A stretch of 64,000 nt of DNA from Prochlorococcus marinus CUG1433 (GCA_017644425.1 JAEPLN010000001.1:372001-436000), one strand, 5' to 3'; positions 8,948 to 18,446 are shown, counted from the first letter of the stretch. Notes: a model not told the origin generated them from the sequence alone. Translations and numbers: made by a program.

Positions 8948-11530
8948 ATGAAAATAGTTCCAAGCGAATTCTCAAATTCTGCTTGGAACTGTTTTATTTT
9001 TTCCAAAGAAATTGCTTTTAAAAATTATCAACAAAATGTAGACTCTGATAATTTATTATTAGCTCTTATAAAAAATGACAATATTACAAAAAAGATTTTA
9101 AAAAAAAATAATGTAAATTTAAAAGATCTTGAGAGGGAAATAATTTCTTCATTAAATGCGAAGGCAAAAATGAAAGATAAGCAAGATAATTTATATATCG
9201 GTGAGACTCTGCACAAAATATTTTTGAAAGCAAATGATATTAAAAATACTTTAAATGATGTAGTGATATCAACAGAACACTTAGTTTACGGTTTCACTTA
9301 TGATAATAAATATGGATTTCAAATTTTAAATCAAAAAGGCATTCCAGAATTTCTTGAAACTATAAAGAAAATGAAGTCAGATCCAGCAGTAAAAAACGAA
9401 TTTGATACTTCTAATGAGTCTTTGGGAAAATATGGTATTGATCTTACTCAATCTGCACGAGATGGAATTTTAGACCCAGTTATTGGTAGGGATGAAGAGA
9501 TTAGAAGAACAATTCAAATATTGAGTAGAAGAACAAAAAACAATCCGGTTCTTATTGGAGAACCTGGGGTTGGGAAAACGGCCATTGTTGAAGGGTTGGC
9601 TCAAAGAATTATTAATGGCGATGTACCTTCTGCCCTACAAGATAGGCAACTAATTTCATTAGATATGGGATCACTTATAGCTGGAGCAAAATATCGTGGA
9701 GAATTTGAAGAAAGAATAAAAAATGTCCTGAAGAAAGTTAAGGAATCAGACGGTAAGATCATTCTTTTTATTGATGAAATTCATACAGTTGTTGGAGCTG
9801 GTGCTAGTGGAGGTTCTTTAGATGCAAGCAACCTATTAAAACCAATGCTTGCAAGAGGAGAACTAAGATGTATTGGTGCCACAACTATTATTGAACACAA
9901 ACAAAATATAGAAAAAGATCCTGCTTTAGAACGAAGATTTCAAAAAATAAAAATTGATGCTCCTTCAATAGATGATACTGTATCAATATTAAGAGGATTA
10001 CGAGAAAGATATGAAGTTCATCATAGTGTAAGAATTTCTGATAATGCTTTGGTTGCAGCAGCCACCCTTAGCGAAAGATACATTAACGATAGATTTCTTC
10101 CAGACAAAGCAATAGATCTAATCGATGAAGCAGCCTCAAGATTGAATATGGTCATAACTTCCAAACCTGAAGAAATTGATGAGATCGATCGAAAAGTCCT
10201 TCAGTTTGAGATGGAAAAGTTATCTTTAAAAAGAGAAACAGATGATTTTTCAATAGAAAGATTAAAAAAAATCAATAATGAACTTATTTTACTTAAAGAT
10301 AAACAAGAAGAATTAGGTGCTCAATGGAAAAAAGAAAAAGATGAAATTAATGAGATTAGCTCCATAAAAGAAGAGATTGAATCCATCCAATTAAAAATAG
10401 ATCAAGCCAAAAGGAGTTTTGACCTCAATAAAGCAGCAGAATTGGAATTTGGGACTTTAAATTCTTTACAAAAAAAATTAAAAGAAAAAAGTGATTCCCT
10501 GGTAAATTCTCAAAAAAATGGGGAGACAAGTCTTTTAAGGCAAGAGGTGACATTTGATGATATTGCAGAAGTTGTCTCAAAGTGGACTTCAATTCCAGTT
10601 CAAAACTTAAACCAGTCAGAAAAAGATAAGCTTTTAAGTCTAGAGTCGATCCTTAAAGAAAAAATCATTGGTCAAGATAGTGCCATTAGAGCTGTTGCAG
10701 ATTCCATTAAGAGATCAAGGACTGATCTAAATGATCCAAACAAGCCATTAGCCAGTTTCCTTTTTTTAGGTCCAACTGGTGTTGGGAAAACAGAGCTGAG
10801 TAAAGTGACTGCAAAAATTATATTCGATTCAAATTCTTCAATTACAAGACTGGATATGTCTGAATATATGGAAAAGCATTCAGTTAGCAAAATCATAGGA
10901 GCGCCACCTGGATATTTAGGTTTCGAATCAGGCGGTCAACTAACTGAAGCTGTACGCAAAAATCCTTATTCATTAATACTCCTAGATGAAATAGAGAAAG
11001 CTCACAAAGATATCTTAGATATTCTCTTACAGGTTCTTGATGATGGAAACATTACAGATGGTCAAGGTCGTACAATAAATTTCAAAAATTCAATCATTGT
11101 TCTCACAAGTAATTTAGGAAGTCAATCAATAAATGATTTATCAGTAAGAAAAGAAGATAGAAGTGAAATTAAAAAAGTTGTAGATTATGAACTGAAAAAA
11201 TTTTTCAAGCCTGAGTTTTTAAATCGACTTGATGAAATAGTTATTTTTAATAATCTAGAATTAAATGACATAAAAGAAATTGCAAAAATCCAGCTTCAAA
11301 ATTTAGAAAAAAGACTTAACAAAAAAAACTTAAAATTCAAAATTACGGACGAGGCAATTAACCAACTTGTCGAAAATAGTTTCGATCATGCCTTTGGTGC
11401 AAGGCCTTTAAAAAGAATTATTCAAAAACAAATTGAGACAAAAATTTCAAACAACATATTGAATAATCATTACCTTAATAAAGACGAGATTAATATTTAT
11501 CTGGTTAATGGAGAGATAATTGTTGATTAA
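8948..11530 (+). CDS. clpB: ClpB-type Hsp100 disaggregase
   Basis: About 860 residues; ATG 8948 is preferred over the adjacent TTG at 8945. A divergent Clp N-domain (about residues 1-145) is followed by AAA+ module 1 with Walker A GEPGVGKT (about 204-211), pore loop [10 protein letters not shown], Walker [10 protein letters not shown] and Arg finger ALERRF. A coiled-coil middle domain (about 410-525, rich in K and E) is what separates ClpB from ClpC. AAA+ module 2 has Walker A GPTGVGKT and Walker [12 protein letters not shown]. No ClpP-binding IGF-type loop was noticed. The protein reactivates aggregates together with DnaK. The weakly conserved N-domain hints at a lineage-specific paralogue. 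Confidence 0.92.
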   Translation: MKIVPSEFSNSAWNCFIFSKEIAFKNYQQNVDSDNLLLALIKNDNITKKILKKNNVNLKDLEREIISSLNAKAKMKDKQDNLYIGETLHKIFLKANDIKNTLNDVVISTEHLVYGFTYDNKYGFQILNQKGIPEFLETIKKMKSDPAVKNEFDTSNESLGKYGIDLTQSARDGILDPVIGRDEEIRRTIQILSRRTKNNPVLIGEPGVGKTAIVEGLAQRIINGDVPSALQDRQLISLDMGSLIAGAKYRGEFEERIKNVLKKVKESDGKIILFIDEIHTVVGAGASGGSLDASNLLKPMLARGELRCIGATTIIEHKQNIEKDPALERRFQKIKIDAPSIDDTVSILRGLRERYEVHHSVRISDNALVAAATLSERYINDRFLPDKAIDLIDEAASRLNMVITSKPEEIDEIDRKVLQFEMEKLSLKRETDDFSIERLKKINNELILLKDKQEELGAQWKKEKDEINEISSIKEEIESIQLKIDQAKRSFDLNKAAELEFGTLNSLQKKLKEKSDSLVNSQKNGETSLLRQEVTFDDIAEVVSKWTSIPVQNLNQSEKDKLLSLESILKEKIIGQDSAIRAVADSIKRSRTDLNDPNKPLASFLFLGPTGVGKTELSKVTAKIIFDSNSSITRLDMSEYMEKHSVSKIIGAPPGYLGFESGGQLTEAVRKNPYSLILLDEIEKAHKDILDILLQVLDDGNITDGQGRTINFKNSIIVLTSNLGSQSINDLSVRKEDRSEIKKVVDYELKKFFKPEFLNRLDEIVIFNNLELNDIKEIAKIQLQNLEKRLNKKNLKFKITDEAINQLVENSFDHAFGARPLKRIIQKQIETKISNNILNNHYLNKDEINIYLVNGEIIVD

Positions 11531-11579
11531 AGATCTAAATTGAAGAATCCTATATTTCTTGAACTTTAGCAACTTTAAT

Positions 11580-12050
11580 CTAAGATTTGAACCAATCGGG
11601 AATTTCCTCATAACTTGCTTTATTAGATTTATTTTCTTTTGATTCTGTTTTCCAACAACATGTTCTGCCCTTATCCTTATCCTGTAAGTATTCATTAGCC
11701 CATCTCCAAATCAATTCAGAAGTGAACTCCATTCCCACATTATCCATAATTCTCAGATCTAAAGCATCTAAGTCATGTAATTTTTCCCAGTAATTCAACA
11801 AAGGGTCATCTTTATTTATCAAAAAAGTATGATCAAATTGCTGCTTTAGTTTAATTTCTAGGGGCTTTAGACTTGAAAAATCGACAACAAAACCATTTAA
11901 GTCTAATTTTTTTGCAGTAAACCAAAAGGTGAATGATCTTGAATATCCATGCACAAATCGGCAGTGGCCTTCATGACGCCATTGCCTATGTGAACAGGGA
12001 AAATCCTCGTAACTTTTACTGCATGAAAATTTTAGAGAATGAAGATACAT
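11580..12050 (-). CDS. 6-pyruvoyltetrahydropterin synthase / QueD family protein
   Basis: The 156-residue protein belongs to the PTPS/6-carboxytetrahydropterin synthase family. Zinc ligands are supplied by His in SHRQW-type and CRFVHGYS segments, followed by the LNGFVVDFSSLKP core and FDHTFLIN. The TSELIWRWANEYL helix carries the family Glu. The ATG at 12050 was chosen over a TTG one codon earlier. QueD makes the 7-deazaguanine precursor for queuosine. Whether this copy acts in queuosine synthesis or in pterin metabolism is uncertain; folE, the enzyme that makes its usual substrate, is elsewhere in this window (47151-47891). Convergent with clpB. Confidence 0.8.
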   Translation of the reverse strand: MYLHSLKFSCSKSYEDFPCSHRQWRHEGHCRFVHGYSRSFTFWFTAKKLDLNGFVVDFSSLKPLEIKLKQQFDHTFLINKDDPLLNYWEKLHDLDALDLRIMDNVGMEFTSELIWRWANEYLQDKDKGRTCCWKTESKENKSNKASYEEIPDWFKS

Positions 12051-12113
12051 CAATTAACTGTTAGGATAATTTTGATTAAGACACAATGAATAGGATTTAA
12101 CATAACAAACATA

Positions 12114-12773
12114 ATGACTTATTCAACTAATTTTTCGATAGAAGATCTACGCTTTGATAATTATGGTTTAATCCCTGCAATAGCACAAGATTGGCTTGAC
12201 GGATCAATTCTTATGCTTGCTTGGATGAATAAAGAATCATTGACAATGACACTTGAAACAAAAAACGTTCATTACTGGAGTAGATCTAGATCCGAAATCT
12301 GGAGAAAAGGAGCTACTAGTGGAAGTACTCAAATACTTAAGGAGATAAGATTCGACTGCGATAATGATGCACTAATCCTTTTGATTGAACAAAATGGCTC
12401 AGGTGCATGTCACACTGGTGAAAAAAGTTGTTTTTTCAACGAAATCCAAATTAATCAAAGTGATAAAAAAGAGAAAAAAACAACTCCCTTCTCAAATATT
12501 TGCTCTGAATTATTCAATACAATTAACGATAGATCAATAAATCCATCAGAAAAAAGTTACACAAATCATCTGTTAACAAAAGGCAGTAATACTATTTTAA
12601 AAAAAATAGGAGAGGAATCTGCAGAATTTATAATGGCTTGCAAAGATAATGATAAAAATTCAATCTCAAATGAAGCTGCTGATTTAATTTATCATTTGCA
12701 AGTAGCCCTTAAGCATAAAGGCGTTGAGTGGAGAGATGTACTGGCTGTTTTAGAATCAAGAAGAAAAAATTAA
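12114..12773 (+). CDS. hisI: Bifunctional phosphoribosyl-AMP cyclohydrolase / phosphoribosyl-ATP pyrophosphatase
   Basis: The 219-residue protein catalyses steps 2 and 3 of histidine synthesis. The N-terminal HisI domain (about residues 1-115) has MLAWMNKESL, HYWSRSRSEIWRKGATSG and the metal-binding Cys/Asp cluster DCDNDALI and GACHTGEKSCF. The C-terminal HisE domain (about 125-219) has the MazG-like EESAEFIMACK and EAADLIYHLQVAL helices. HisI-HisE fusion is usual in cyanobacteria. It is divergent from the QueD-like gene, with about 60 bases between the start codons. hisG is also present in this window, but unlinked. Confidence 0.95.
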   Translation: MTYSTNFSIEDLRFDNYGLIPAIAQDWLDGSILMLAWMNKESLTMTLETKNVHYWSRSRSEIWRKGATSGSTQILKEIRFDCDNDALILLIEQNGSGACHTGEKSCFFNEIQINQSDKKEKKTTPFSNICSELFNTINDRSINPSEKSYTNHLLTKGSNTILKKIGEESAEFIMACKDNDKNSISNEAADLIYHLQVALKHKGVEWRDVLAVLESRRKN

Positions 12774-12840
12774 TTAATAAAAATTTATAATTTATGATTG
12801 TTTGACCTAAAAATTTGAAATAATGTTAATTAACTAATTA

Positions 12841-12877
12841 ATAATTAATTATTAATTAATTATTAATTAATTATTAC
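12841..12877. repeat. 11-bp A+T tandem repeat upstream of the sigma factor gene
   Basis: The unit TTAATTAATTA recurs about 3.3 times with a strict 11-base period (for example 12852-12862 and 12863-12873), preceded by similar TTAATTAACTAATTA sequence from about 12826. The period is close to one helical turn, so each copy would face the same side of the DNA. It ends about 60 bases before the GTG start of the sigma gene. It could act as an UP element or curved DNA; chance expansion in A+T-rich DNA is also possible. Confidence 0.6.
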
Positions 12878-12935
12878 ATGTATGGCTTATTAATGAATTG
12901 ACTATAAGTTAAATATATCAACAAAGAGGTAAATC

Positions 12936-13859
12936 GTGAGTTCATTAAGCGATTTTCTTGGTGAAATAGGACGTCATCAACTTTTGACTCCAGAAAGAGA
13001 ACTCACAATGGGCCGAAAAGTCCAAGAAATGGTTGTGCTTGTTAATAGATGTCAAGAGGCAGGAGGGAAAGGCCCTGCTTGTGAATATTCCGAAGCTGAG
13101 AGAAAAAAGATAAAAATTGGTGAAAAAGCTAAAAACGAGATGATAACAGCTAACCTACGACTTGTTGTCAACCTCGCCAAGAGATACCAAGGGAAAGGAT
13201 TAGAATTACTGGACTTGATTCAGGAGGGTACATTAGGTCTTACAAGGGCCGTAGAAAAATATGATCCGTCTAGAGGACATAGATTTTCCACCTATGCTTA
13301 TTGGTGGATCAGGCAAGGTTTAAATAGAGCATTGTCAACTCAAAGTAGAACGATAAGGATTCCTGTTAACATTAATGAAAAACTTACAAAACTAAGATCA
13401 GCAAAATCAAAGCTTATGCAACTTAAGGGTATTCCACCTACTAGTGATGAGCTAGCTGAAGAAATGAAAATAACCAAAGAGGAAATTGACGAACTCCTTT
13501 CTTGTGAATTGAGAAGCATCACTGTTAGTCTACAAGGTACTGTTAAGTCAAAATCAGATCCTTCCGAGTTAGTTGATATTCTTCCAAGTGATCAAACTCC
13601 CCCAATGGAATTAGCCGAATTAGCCGAAAGGACAGCCTCGGCTTGGAAGTTATTAGATAAAGCAAATTTAACTGAGAAAGAAAGAAAGATAGTAAGCTTA
13701 AGATTTGGTTTAGACGGCTCAAATGAATGGAGAACTTTAGCTGAAGTTGCAAGACATATGAGTTGTAGCAGGGAATATTGCCGACAAGTTGTTCAACGTG
13801 CTTTAAGAAAACTTAGAAAAGCAGGAATACAGAATGGATTAGTTGATAGTATTAGCTAA
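12936..13859 (+). CDS. Group 2 sigma-70 family RNA polymerase sigma factor
   Basis: The 307-residue protein starts at GTG 12936, supported by AGAGG 7 bases upstream. Region 1.2 (LSDFLGEIGRHQLLTPERE) leads directly into region 2 (RLVVNLAKRYQGKGLELLDLIQEG and YAYWWIRQGLNRAL). Region 3 and region 4 (LTEKERKIVSLRFGLDG plus the SCSREYCRQVVQRALRKLRKAG helix-turn-helix) follow. There is no long region 1.1, so this is a non-essential SigB/C/D-like factor rather than the housekeeping RpoD. Such factors in cyanobacteria respond to light, stress or circadian cues. The upstream 160 bases hold an 11-bp A+T repeat and no other gene. Confidence 0.93.
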   Translation: MSSLSDFLGEIGRHQLLTPERELTMGRKVQEMVVLVNRCQEAGGKGPACEYSEAERKKIKIGEKAKNEMITANLRLVVNLAKRYQGKGLELLDLIQEGTLGLTRAVEKYDPSRGHRFSTYAYWWIRQGLNRALSTQSRTIRIPVNINEKLTKLRSAKSKLMQLKGIPPTSDELAEEMKITKEEIDELLSCELRSITVSLQGTVKSKSDPSELVDILPSDQTPPMELAELAERTASAWKLLDKANLTEKERKIVSLRFGLDGSNEWRTLAEVARHMSCSREYCRQVVQRALRKLRKAGIQNGLVDSIS

Positions 13860-13896
13860 AAATTTCATTAAAAATATTTAAATTTTATTTATAAGG

Positions 13897-14265
13897 ATGA
13901 AAGAGAATTACAAAACTCAAGAAAAAATCTATGATGCTGAAGTTTTAGAAAGTTCAACATTTGACGAAAATATCATTATCAAGATTCTTATTAAAGCGGG
14001 AAGAACAATTGCCAAGCCTGCCTTAGAAGTTTTGGAGATGGCCTTAGATCCTTATACTCCTGCACAAGTGAGAGTTTCATTAATGGCTGCTCTAGCATAT
14101 TTGATTATGCCATTTGATCTTTTCCCTGACTTTATGCCTTTAGTTGGTTTTAGTGATGATTTTGTAGCCCTCACAGCAGTACTCAGTATATGGAGCAAAT
14201 ACATGACTCCTTCAATAAGAGCAAGAGCAGAGAATAAGCTTAATAAGTTATTTCCTTTTTATTGA
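13897..14265 (+). CDS. DUF1232 (YkvA-like) membrane-associated protein
   Basis: The 122-residue protein has an acidic N-terminus and a C-terminal DUF1232 core with AALAYLIMPFDLFPDFMPLVGFSDDFVALTA (the P-x-D-x-x-P-D loop between two hydrophobic helices, about residues 66-100). A ribosome-binding site (AAGGA) precedes the ATG directly. The family is widespread and of unknown role, probably associated with the membrane. The stop codon abuts the start of the next gene, so the two are translationally linked. Confidence 0.75.
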   Translation: MKENYKTQEKIYDAEVLESSTFDENIIIKILIKAGRTIAKPALEVLEMALDPYTPAQVRVSLMAALAYLIMPFDLFPDFMPLVGFSDDFVALTAVLSIWSKYMTPSIRARAENKLNKLFPFY

Positions 14266-14586
14266 ATGAGTAAATTATCTATACAGGAAGAAAAAGAACT
14301 CGTCTCCTTCATTAAAGATTGGTTAAAAACGCATGGATTTACCCAAAAAGACTTAGCAAATGAATTAAATATTAAATCGAGTAGAACCTCCGAGATTATT
14401 ATCAAAATGAAAGAATTATATAAAAAAGGCGGCATGTTCAATATTGCAAAAAATCTTATAAAGATTGAGCAAAAATGGTTAAACAATATCAAGAACGATT
14501 ATCTAGAAACAAAACAAACACCACCATATAATCAATTAGATATCGACTCATTAGTAAACCAGATAAATCAAGATACTAGTAAATAA
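14266..14586 (+). CDS. Small helix-turn-helix protein
   Basis: A 106-residue soluble protein. The segment WLKTHGFTQKDLANELNIKSSRTSEIIIKMKELY (about residues 18-52) reads as an HTH resembling Xre-type domains, suggesting DNA binding. The rest is helical, basic and without recognisable domains. Its ATG follows the DUF1232 stop with no gap, implying coupled translation. It may be a regulator of its own short operon. Target and function are unknown. Confidence 0.55.
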   Translation: MSKLSIQEEKELVSFIKDWLKTHGFTQKDLANELNIKSSRTSEIIIKMKELYKKGGMFNIAKNLIKIEQKWLNNIKNDYLETKQTPPYNQLDIDSLVNQINQDTSK

Positions 14587-14780
14587 ATATTATTTAAAAT
14601 AATATATTTTTAATTAAAAATGATTTAACCTCTTAAACTAACGTTTAAATATATATCGTTTTAACTCCTAGATAAGATAAATAATTGGATTATTAAAGAA
14701 AAAATAATATGTATTTTTAAGGTTTAATTAATCCTTTTAATAAATAGTTAATAATTACTAAATTTTTTCGTTAGTCATAT
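14587..14780. other. Noncoding A+T-rich spacer with two inverted repeats
   Basis: No gene is visible. A perfect inverted repeat TATTATTT-A-AAATAATA lies at 14588-14604, right after the HTH gene stop and followed by TATATTTTTAATT; it may help 3' end formation, although it lacks G+C pairs. A second perfect repeat TTAAAC-TAAC-GTTTAA lies at 14633-14648. The spacer separates convergent genes. Confidence 0.35.
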
Positions 14781-15050
14781 TTAAAATGCTTGAATCCAGG
14801 GATAAATATCATAATTAATCCATATACCTTTTTTCCAATATATATCCTCCTCAATAAGATCTTTCAACTCGTTTACATCATTTGCATTAAAAATTCCAAA
14901 CAAATATTTGGTACATTTTGTTGGCCCTAATGTAACTAAAATATCGCTATCTTTTAAGTTTTTAAGTCTCTTAAGATGTTCTTCTCGAAATGGTTTCCTT
15001 TTAATAATTGCATCTTCACAATACCGTCCAAAAACTACAAACTTTTCCAT
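14781..15050 (-). CDS. YciI-like (YCII-related) domain protein
   Basis: An 89-residue protein with a YciI-type ferredoxin-like fold: a KFVVFGRYCEDA first strand, an FREEHLKRLKNLKDSDILVTLGP middle with the conserved HLxxL, and a LFGIFNANDVNELKDLIEEDIY C-terminal half. YciI relatives are small dimeric enzymes or binding proteins, some with dehydrochlorinase-like activity. The function here is unknown. The promoter region (about 100 bases) is shared with the divergent AbrB-like gene. Confidence 0.65.
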   Translation of the reverse strand: MEKFVVFGRYCEDAIIKRKPFREEHLKRLKNLKDSDILVTLGPTKCTKYLFGIFNANDVNELKDLIEEDIYWKKGIWINYDIYPWIQAF

Positions 15051-15148
15051 TTTTAAATATAAATAATAGAAATGAATAGATACTTAATAATTGCATATAT
15101 TACACGCAGATTGCTATGTTATTTAATACAACTTTCTTTTAATTAATT

Positions 15149-15505
15149 ATGCTAACTGGTAGCGATCTCCTTGCAAAAGTTAAAGAACTTGGTGATGTTA
15201 GCAAATCTGACCTAGTTCGCGCCTGTGGATATGTTTCCACTAAAAAAAACGGAGGTGAACGCTTAAACTTTACAGCATTTTATGAAGCACTTTTAGAAGC
15301 AAAAGGGGTTAATCTTGGTGATTCTGGGGTTGCAGGTATTGGGAAAGGTGGAAGAAAACTTAGTTATATTGCGACAGTTCAAGGCAATGGAAATCTTCTG
15401 ATTGGGAAAGCATATACAGCACTTCTTGATTTAAAAGCAGGTGATGAATTCGAAATTAAGCTCGGAAGAAAACAAATCAGATTATTACCTACAGAAGATT
15501 CTTAA
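15149..15505 (+). CDS. AbrB-like transcriptional regulator (cyAbrB type)
   Basis: The 118-residue protein fits the cyanobacterial cyAbrB family: an N-terminal conserved region (LTGSDLLAKVKELGDVSKSDLVRACGYVS) and a C-terminal AbrB/SpoVT-like DNA-binding swapped-hairpin (LLIGKAYTALLDLKAGDEFEIKLGRKQIRLL). cyAbrB proteins control carbon and nitrogen balance, and repress or activate carbon-uptake and hydrogenase genes in other cyanobacteria. That makes it a candidate regulator of carbon genes in this window, but no target site is demonstrable. Confidence 0.85.
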   Translation: MLTGSDLLAKVKELGDVSKSDLVRACGYVSTKKNGGERLNFTAFYEALLEAKGVNLGDSGVAGIGKGGRKLSYIATVQGNGNLLIGKAYTALLDLKAGDEFEIKLGRKQIRLLPTEDS

Positions 15506-15587
15506 AGACAAAAGCAAAAAATTGGTAATAACATTTTTAATTAATTTTCTATAAATAATTCTTTTAATTAATAAATTATCTTTGTAT

Positions 15588-16430
15588 TTATTTTTTTTGA
15601 TCAGCAGCTAAACGCATTTCTTTACAAAACTCGCCAACATGATCGACAACATCTTTTTCACTTGAGCTCGAGATTCGTTTTACAAATGCACTCCCAATAA
15701 TTACTCCATCTGCTCCCCACTCACGAACTTTATTAACATGTTCTGGAGTTGATATTCCAAAACCAACAGCAATTGGATTGCTATTAACATCTTTTAATTT
15801 AGCAATAAGATTTTCTACTCTATTTTCCATTTTGTTTCTCTCACCAGTGACACCTGTAACACTCACTAAATAAGTAAAGCCTTTTGTATGATTTGATATT
15901 TGTTTCATTCTTTCAAAAGGAGTAGTTGGCGCTACCAATAAAATTAAGTCCATAGAATGGTTACTAACTATTTTAGAAAATTTATAAGCTTCCTCCAAAG
16001 GGAGGTCAGGAACTATTAGTCCAGAAACTCCGGCATCAGATGCCATCTCACAAAACCTTTCAAAGCCAAAACATAGTAATGGATTTAAGTAAGAAAAAAG
16101 GATGATGGGGATATTTAATTTATCTTTTAAAGACTCTAAAAGTTTAATTACTTTTCTTAAGCTAGTACCTGACTTTAAGGCGCGAGAGGCCGCCACTTGG
16201 ATAACAGGTCCATCTGCAAGTGGGTCACTATACGGGATACCTAATTCAATAAGGTCAGCTCCATTTTCTTGTAACTTTAATAAGATCTCAGACGTTATTT
16301 CAATATTGGGATCCCCAGCCATTATAAAAGGCATTAAAGCAAATTTTTTTTTATTTTTTAACTCACAAAACATCTTATCCACCTTAGATAAAGATTCATT
16401 TTTAGTAATTTGCATTTTGCTATCTTTCAT
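15588..16430 (-). CDS. trpA: Tryptophan synthase alpha subunit
   Basis: The 280-residue product cleaves indole-3-glycerol phosphate to indole for TrpB. The TIM-barrel signature is clear: the catalytic Glu in LIELGIPYSDPLADGPVIQ and Asp in GLIVPDLPLEEA, then FGISTPEHV and GVIIGSAFVKRI for phosphate binding. A basic N-terminal extension of about 18 residues precedes FCELKNKKKFALMPF; initiation at an internal Met (residue 6 or 20) is possible. It is the last gene of an ndhL-DUF3007-trpA run, an order familiar from other cyanobacteria. Confidence 0.96.
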   Translation of the reverse strand: MKDSKMQITKNESLSKVDKMFCELKNKKKFALMPFIMAGDPNIEITSEILLKLQENGADLIELGIPYSDPLADGPVIQVAASRALKSGTSLRKVIKLLESLKDKLNIPIILFSYLNPLLCFGFERFCEMASDAGVSGLIVPDLPLEEAYKFSKIVSNHSMDLILLVAPTTPFERMKQISNHTKGFTYLVSVTGVTGERNKMENRVENLIAKLKDVNSNPIAVGFGISTPEHVNKVREWGADGVIIGSAFVKRISSSSEKDVVDHVGEFCKEMRLAADQKK

Positions 16431-16458
16431 AATTTTTAGATATTTTTCTATGAAAAAT

Positions 16459-16779
16459 TCATGGATTTTTCTCTAAATCTTCCATAAGTTTTTGCTGCTC
16501 TTCCTTTGATAATGAATTGAATTTGGTTTCTAGTTTATCATTAACAACTTTTTCATACTCTTTTCTATAACGCTTCCTTTGTTCCATAAAAGTCATTTTT
16601 CCATTTACAACTCTATAAACATAAGATGTTACCCAAGTAATAACAATCAAAATCAAGATACAACTTGATAGAGTAGTGGCTGTAAAATTATCGATACCAA
16701 TTTGCGGTGCAAATTTATAACTAATTAATCCTATTAATGAAATAAATAAACCTATTTGTATAACTTTTCCTTTAGTCAA
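16459..16779 (-). CDS. DUF3007 family membrane protein
   Basis: The 106-residue protein has two membrane helices (about residues 7-25 and 36-54) and a charged C-terminal tail with coiled-coil potential (EQRKRYRKEYEKVVNDKLETK). It matches the small cyanobacterial/plastid DUF3007 family usually found between ndhL and trpA, and here it sits 4 bases after ndhL. A thylakoid role, perhaps with the NDH-1 complex, is suggested only by neighbourhood. Confidence 0.7.
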   Translation of the reverse strand: MTKGKVIQIGLFISLIGLISYKFAPQIGIDNFTATTLSSCILILIVITWVTSYVYRVVNGKMTFMEQRKRYRKEYEKVVNDKLETKFNSLSKEEQQKLMEDLEKNP

Positions 16780-16783
16780 TTAT

Positions 16784-17017
16784 TTACCCTTTACCACTTC
16801 CTTTTAGTCTGAGATTTAAAAATGGAGAAAATAAAATTAAACCAGGAAAGAAAAGAAATACAAGGCCATAAATTCCTAATCTTTCAAATTTGCCCATAAT
16901 ATTCCATCTATTATTCATCCAGTAAAATAGTAACAATGGGATTACCAATAAATAGGTAGAAATAATTCCAATATAAGCAATTAAAGTAGCGAATGAATTA
17001 TTGAAAAAACTTTCCAT
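16784..17017 (-). CDS. ndhL: NAD(P)H-quinone oxidoreductase subunit L
   Basis: A 77-residue membrane protein with two or three hydrophobic helices and the conserved [19 protein letters not shown] segment (about residues 28-46), which marks NdhL. It is a cyanobacteria/plant-specific subunit of the NDH-1 complex in thylakoids, used in cyclic electron flow, respiration and CO2 uptake. It is the first gene of the run leading to trpA and lies next to the tRNA-Leu gene. Confidence 0.92.
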   Translation of the reverse strand: MESFFNNSFATLIAYIGIISTYLLVIPLLLFYWMNNRWNIMGKFERLGIYGLVFLFFPGLILFSPFLNLRLKGSGKG

Positions 17018-17095
17018 TTTAATTTATGGTTGCTTAGTTAAAACATAACAACTATTGGGAGTTATCGTCAGAACTAAAATAAATAATTAAATAAT

Positions 17096-17180
17096 GGGAG
17101 TGGGGGGACTTGAACCCCCACGAGCTAAATCGCTCGACGGATTTTAAGTCCGGCGCGTCTACCAATTCCGCCACACTCCC
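17096..17180 (-). tRNA. tRNA-Leu (anticodon UAA), no intron
   Basis: The minus strand reads GGGAGTG at the 5' end and CACTCCC at the 3' end, a perfect 7-bp acceptor stem. The anticodon loop is CTTAAAA with TAA anticodon. A long variable arm (GTCGAGCGATTTAGCTCG) gives the class II shape, and the T arm contains GGTTCAAGTCC. No CCA is encoded. The 85-base length leaves no room for the group I intron that interrupts this gene, in the anticodon loop, in many other cyanobacteria and plastids. Confidence 0.97.
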
Positions 17181-17279
17181 AAAGGAATTTGCGCTTTCTA
17201 ATCGTAGCTGAAAGTAACCCATTTAACCAAGAAAAATTGGAATATTTACACTTTTAATTGTCAGATTAAATCTAATTTT

Positions 17280-18329
17280 TTAATTTGCTATTCCTTCCAC
17301 TTGCCATTGTAAAGTTTCACCTGCATGAAATGGTTTTATTTGTCCGACAATATTTTTTTCTTCAACAACGTCAATAAATTCTTTAATTTTATTAGGTCTA
17401 GAAACTATTTTTAATTTTTCTTTATTTGGGGCCACATTATAAAAATTAGGGCCATTCAAACTTGCAAACTTTTCAAAATTATCTAGAGCATCTTCCTCTT
17501 CGAATACCGTTAAATAGCTTTCCAATGCTACAGGCGAATTAAAAATACCTGCACATCCGCAAAAAGCCTTCCACTTCCTAAGATGTGGAGCAGAGTCAGT
17601 TCCCAAGAAAAAACATTTTTCCCCACTTGTTGCAGCTTTCCTCAAAGCGAGCCTATTATTTTCCCTCTTAGCAACTGGTAAGCAGTAAAAATCACTATTT
17701 AAGCCTCCAAAAAACATCGCATTTCTATTTATATGTAAATGATGCGGAGTGATAGTAGCTCCAATATTATTTTCTTTAACAAAATTCACTGCATAAGAGG
17801 TAGTTATATGTTCTAAAACGATTTTTAATTTTGGAAATCTTTTAATTATTTGAGAGAGTTCTTTATCTATAAAAACCTCTTCTCTATCGAATACATCTAC
17901 TTCAGAATCAGTCACTTCCCCATGAATCAAAAGAGGCATCCCACTATCTTGCATTAATTCAAAGATCTTGTATAGATTTTCTATTTTCCTAACTCCATGA
18001 CTAGAATTTGTCGTGGCATTAGCAGGATATAATTTTGCTGCGAAAAAGACATTATTTTTAAAACCATTTATTAGTTCACCTTTATCAGTCTCATCTGTAA
18101 GATAAATTGTCATTAGTGGTTCAAAATTAGAACTTTCTGGTAACGCTTCAACAATAGATTTCTTATAAGAAATAGCACTATTGATTGATGTTATGGGAAT
18201 TTTAGTATTTGGCATAACAATGGCTCTTCCAAAAAATTCTGAAGTAAAATGAATAATATTTTTTAATACAAGACCTTCTCTTAAATGTAAATGCCAATCA
18301 TCAGGTTTTATTATGGTTAAAGTCTTCAA
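17280..18329 (-). CDS. pyrC: Dihydroorotase
   Basis: The 349-residue protein closes carbamoyl-aspartate to dihydroorotate in pyrimidine synthesis. It is the class II (E. coli PyrC-like) form, seen by DDWHLHLREG with the metal-binding HxH near residue 13-15, the carboxylated Lys region AAKLYPANATTNSSHGV, VLEHITT, ATITPHHLHINRN and GTDSAPH with the catalytic Asp. The length is normal. It is divergent from the cation exchanger gene, with about 117 bases between the starts. pyrH lies elsewhere in this window. Confidence 0.96.
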   Translation of the reverse strand: MKTLTIIKPDDWHLHLREGLVLKNIIHFTSEFFGRAIVMPNTKIPITSINSAISYKKSIVEALPESSNFEPLMTIYLTDETDKGELINGFKNNVFFAAKLYPANATTNSSHGVRKIENLYKIFELMQDSGMPLLIHGEVTDSEVDVFDREEVFIDKELSQIIKRFPKLKIVLEHITTSYAVNFVKENNIGATITPHHLHINRNAMFFGGLNSDFYCLPVAKRENNRLALRKAATSGEKCFFLGTDSAPHLRKWKAFCGCAGIFNSPVALESYLTVFEEEDALDNFEKFASLNGPNFYNVAPNKEKLKIVSRPNKIKEFIDVVEEKNIVGQIKPFHAGETLQWQVEGIAN

Positions 18330-18446
18330 AATTTTTTCTATTTAATCAATTTTAACAGCAAATTAAAATTGACAATAAATTATAGATATTCGAGGATAGT
18401 TATTAAACAATTAAGAAAAAATTTTTTTTCTAAATAAAGACTAAAT

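Noticed and set aside
14588-14604. TATTATTT/AAATAATA repeat as a definite terminator
   Set aside because: The stem contains only A-T pairs, so it would be weak; such repeats are common in DNA of this composition. Noted only in the spacer entry.
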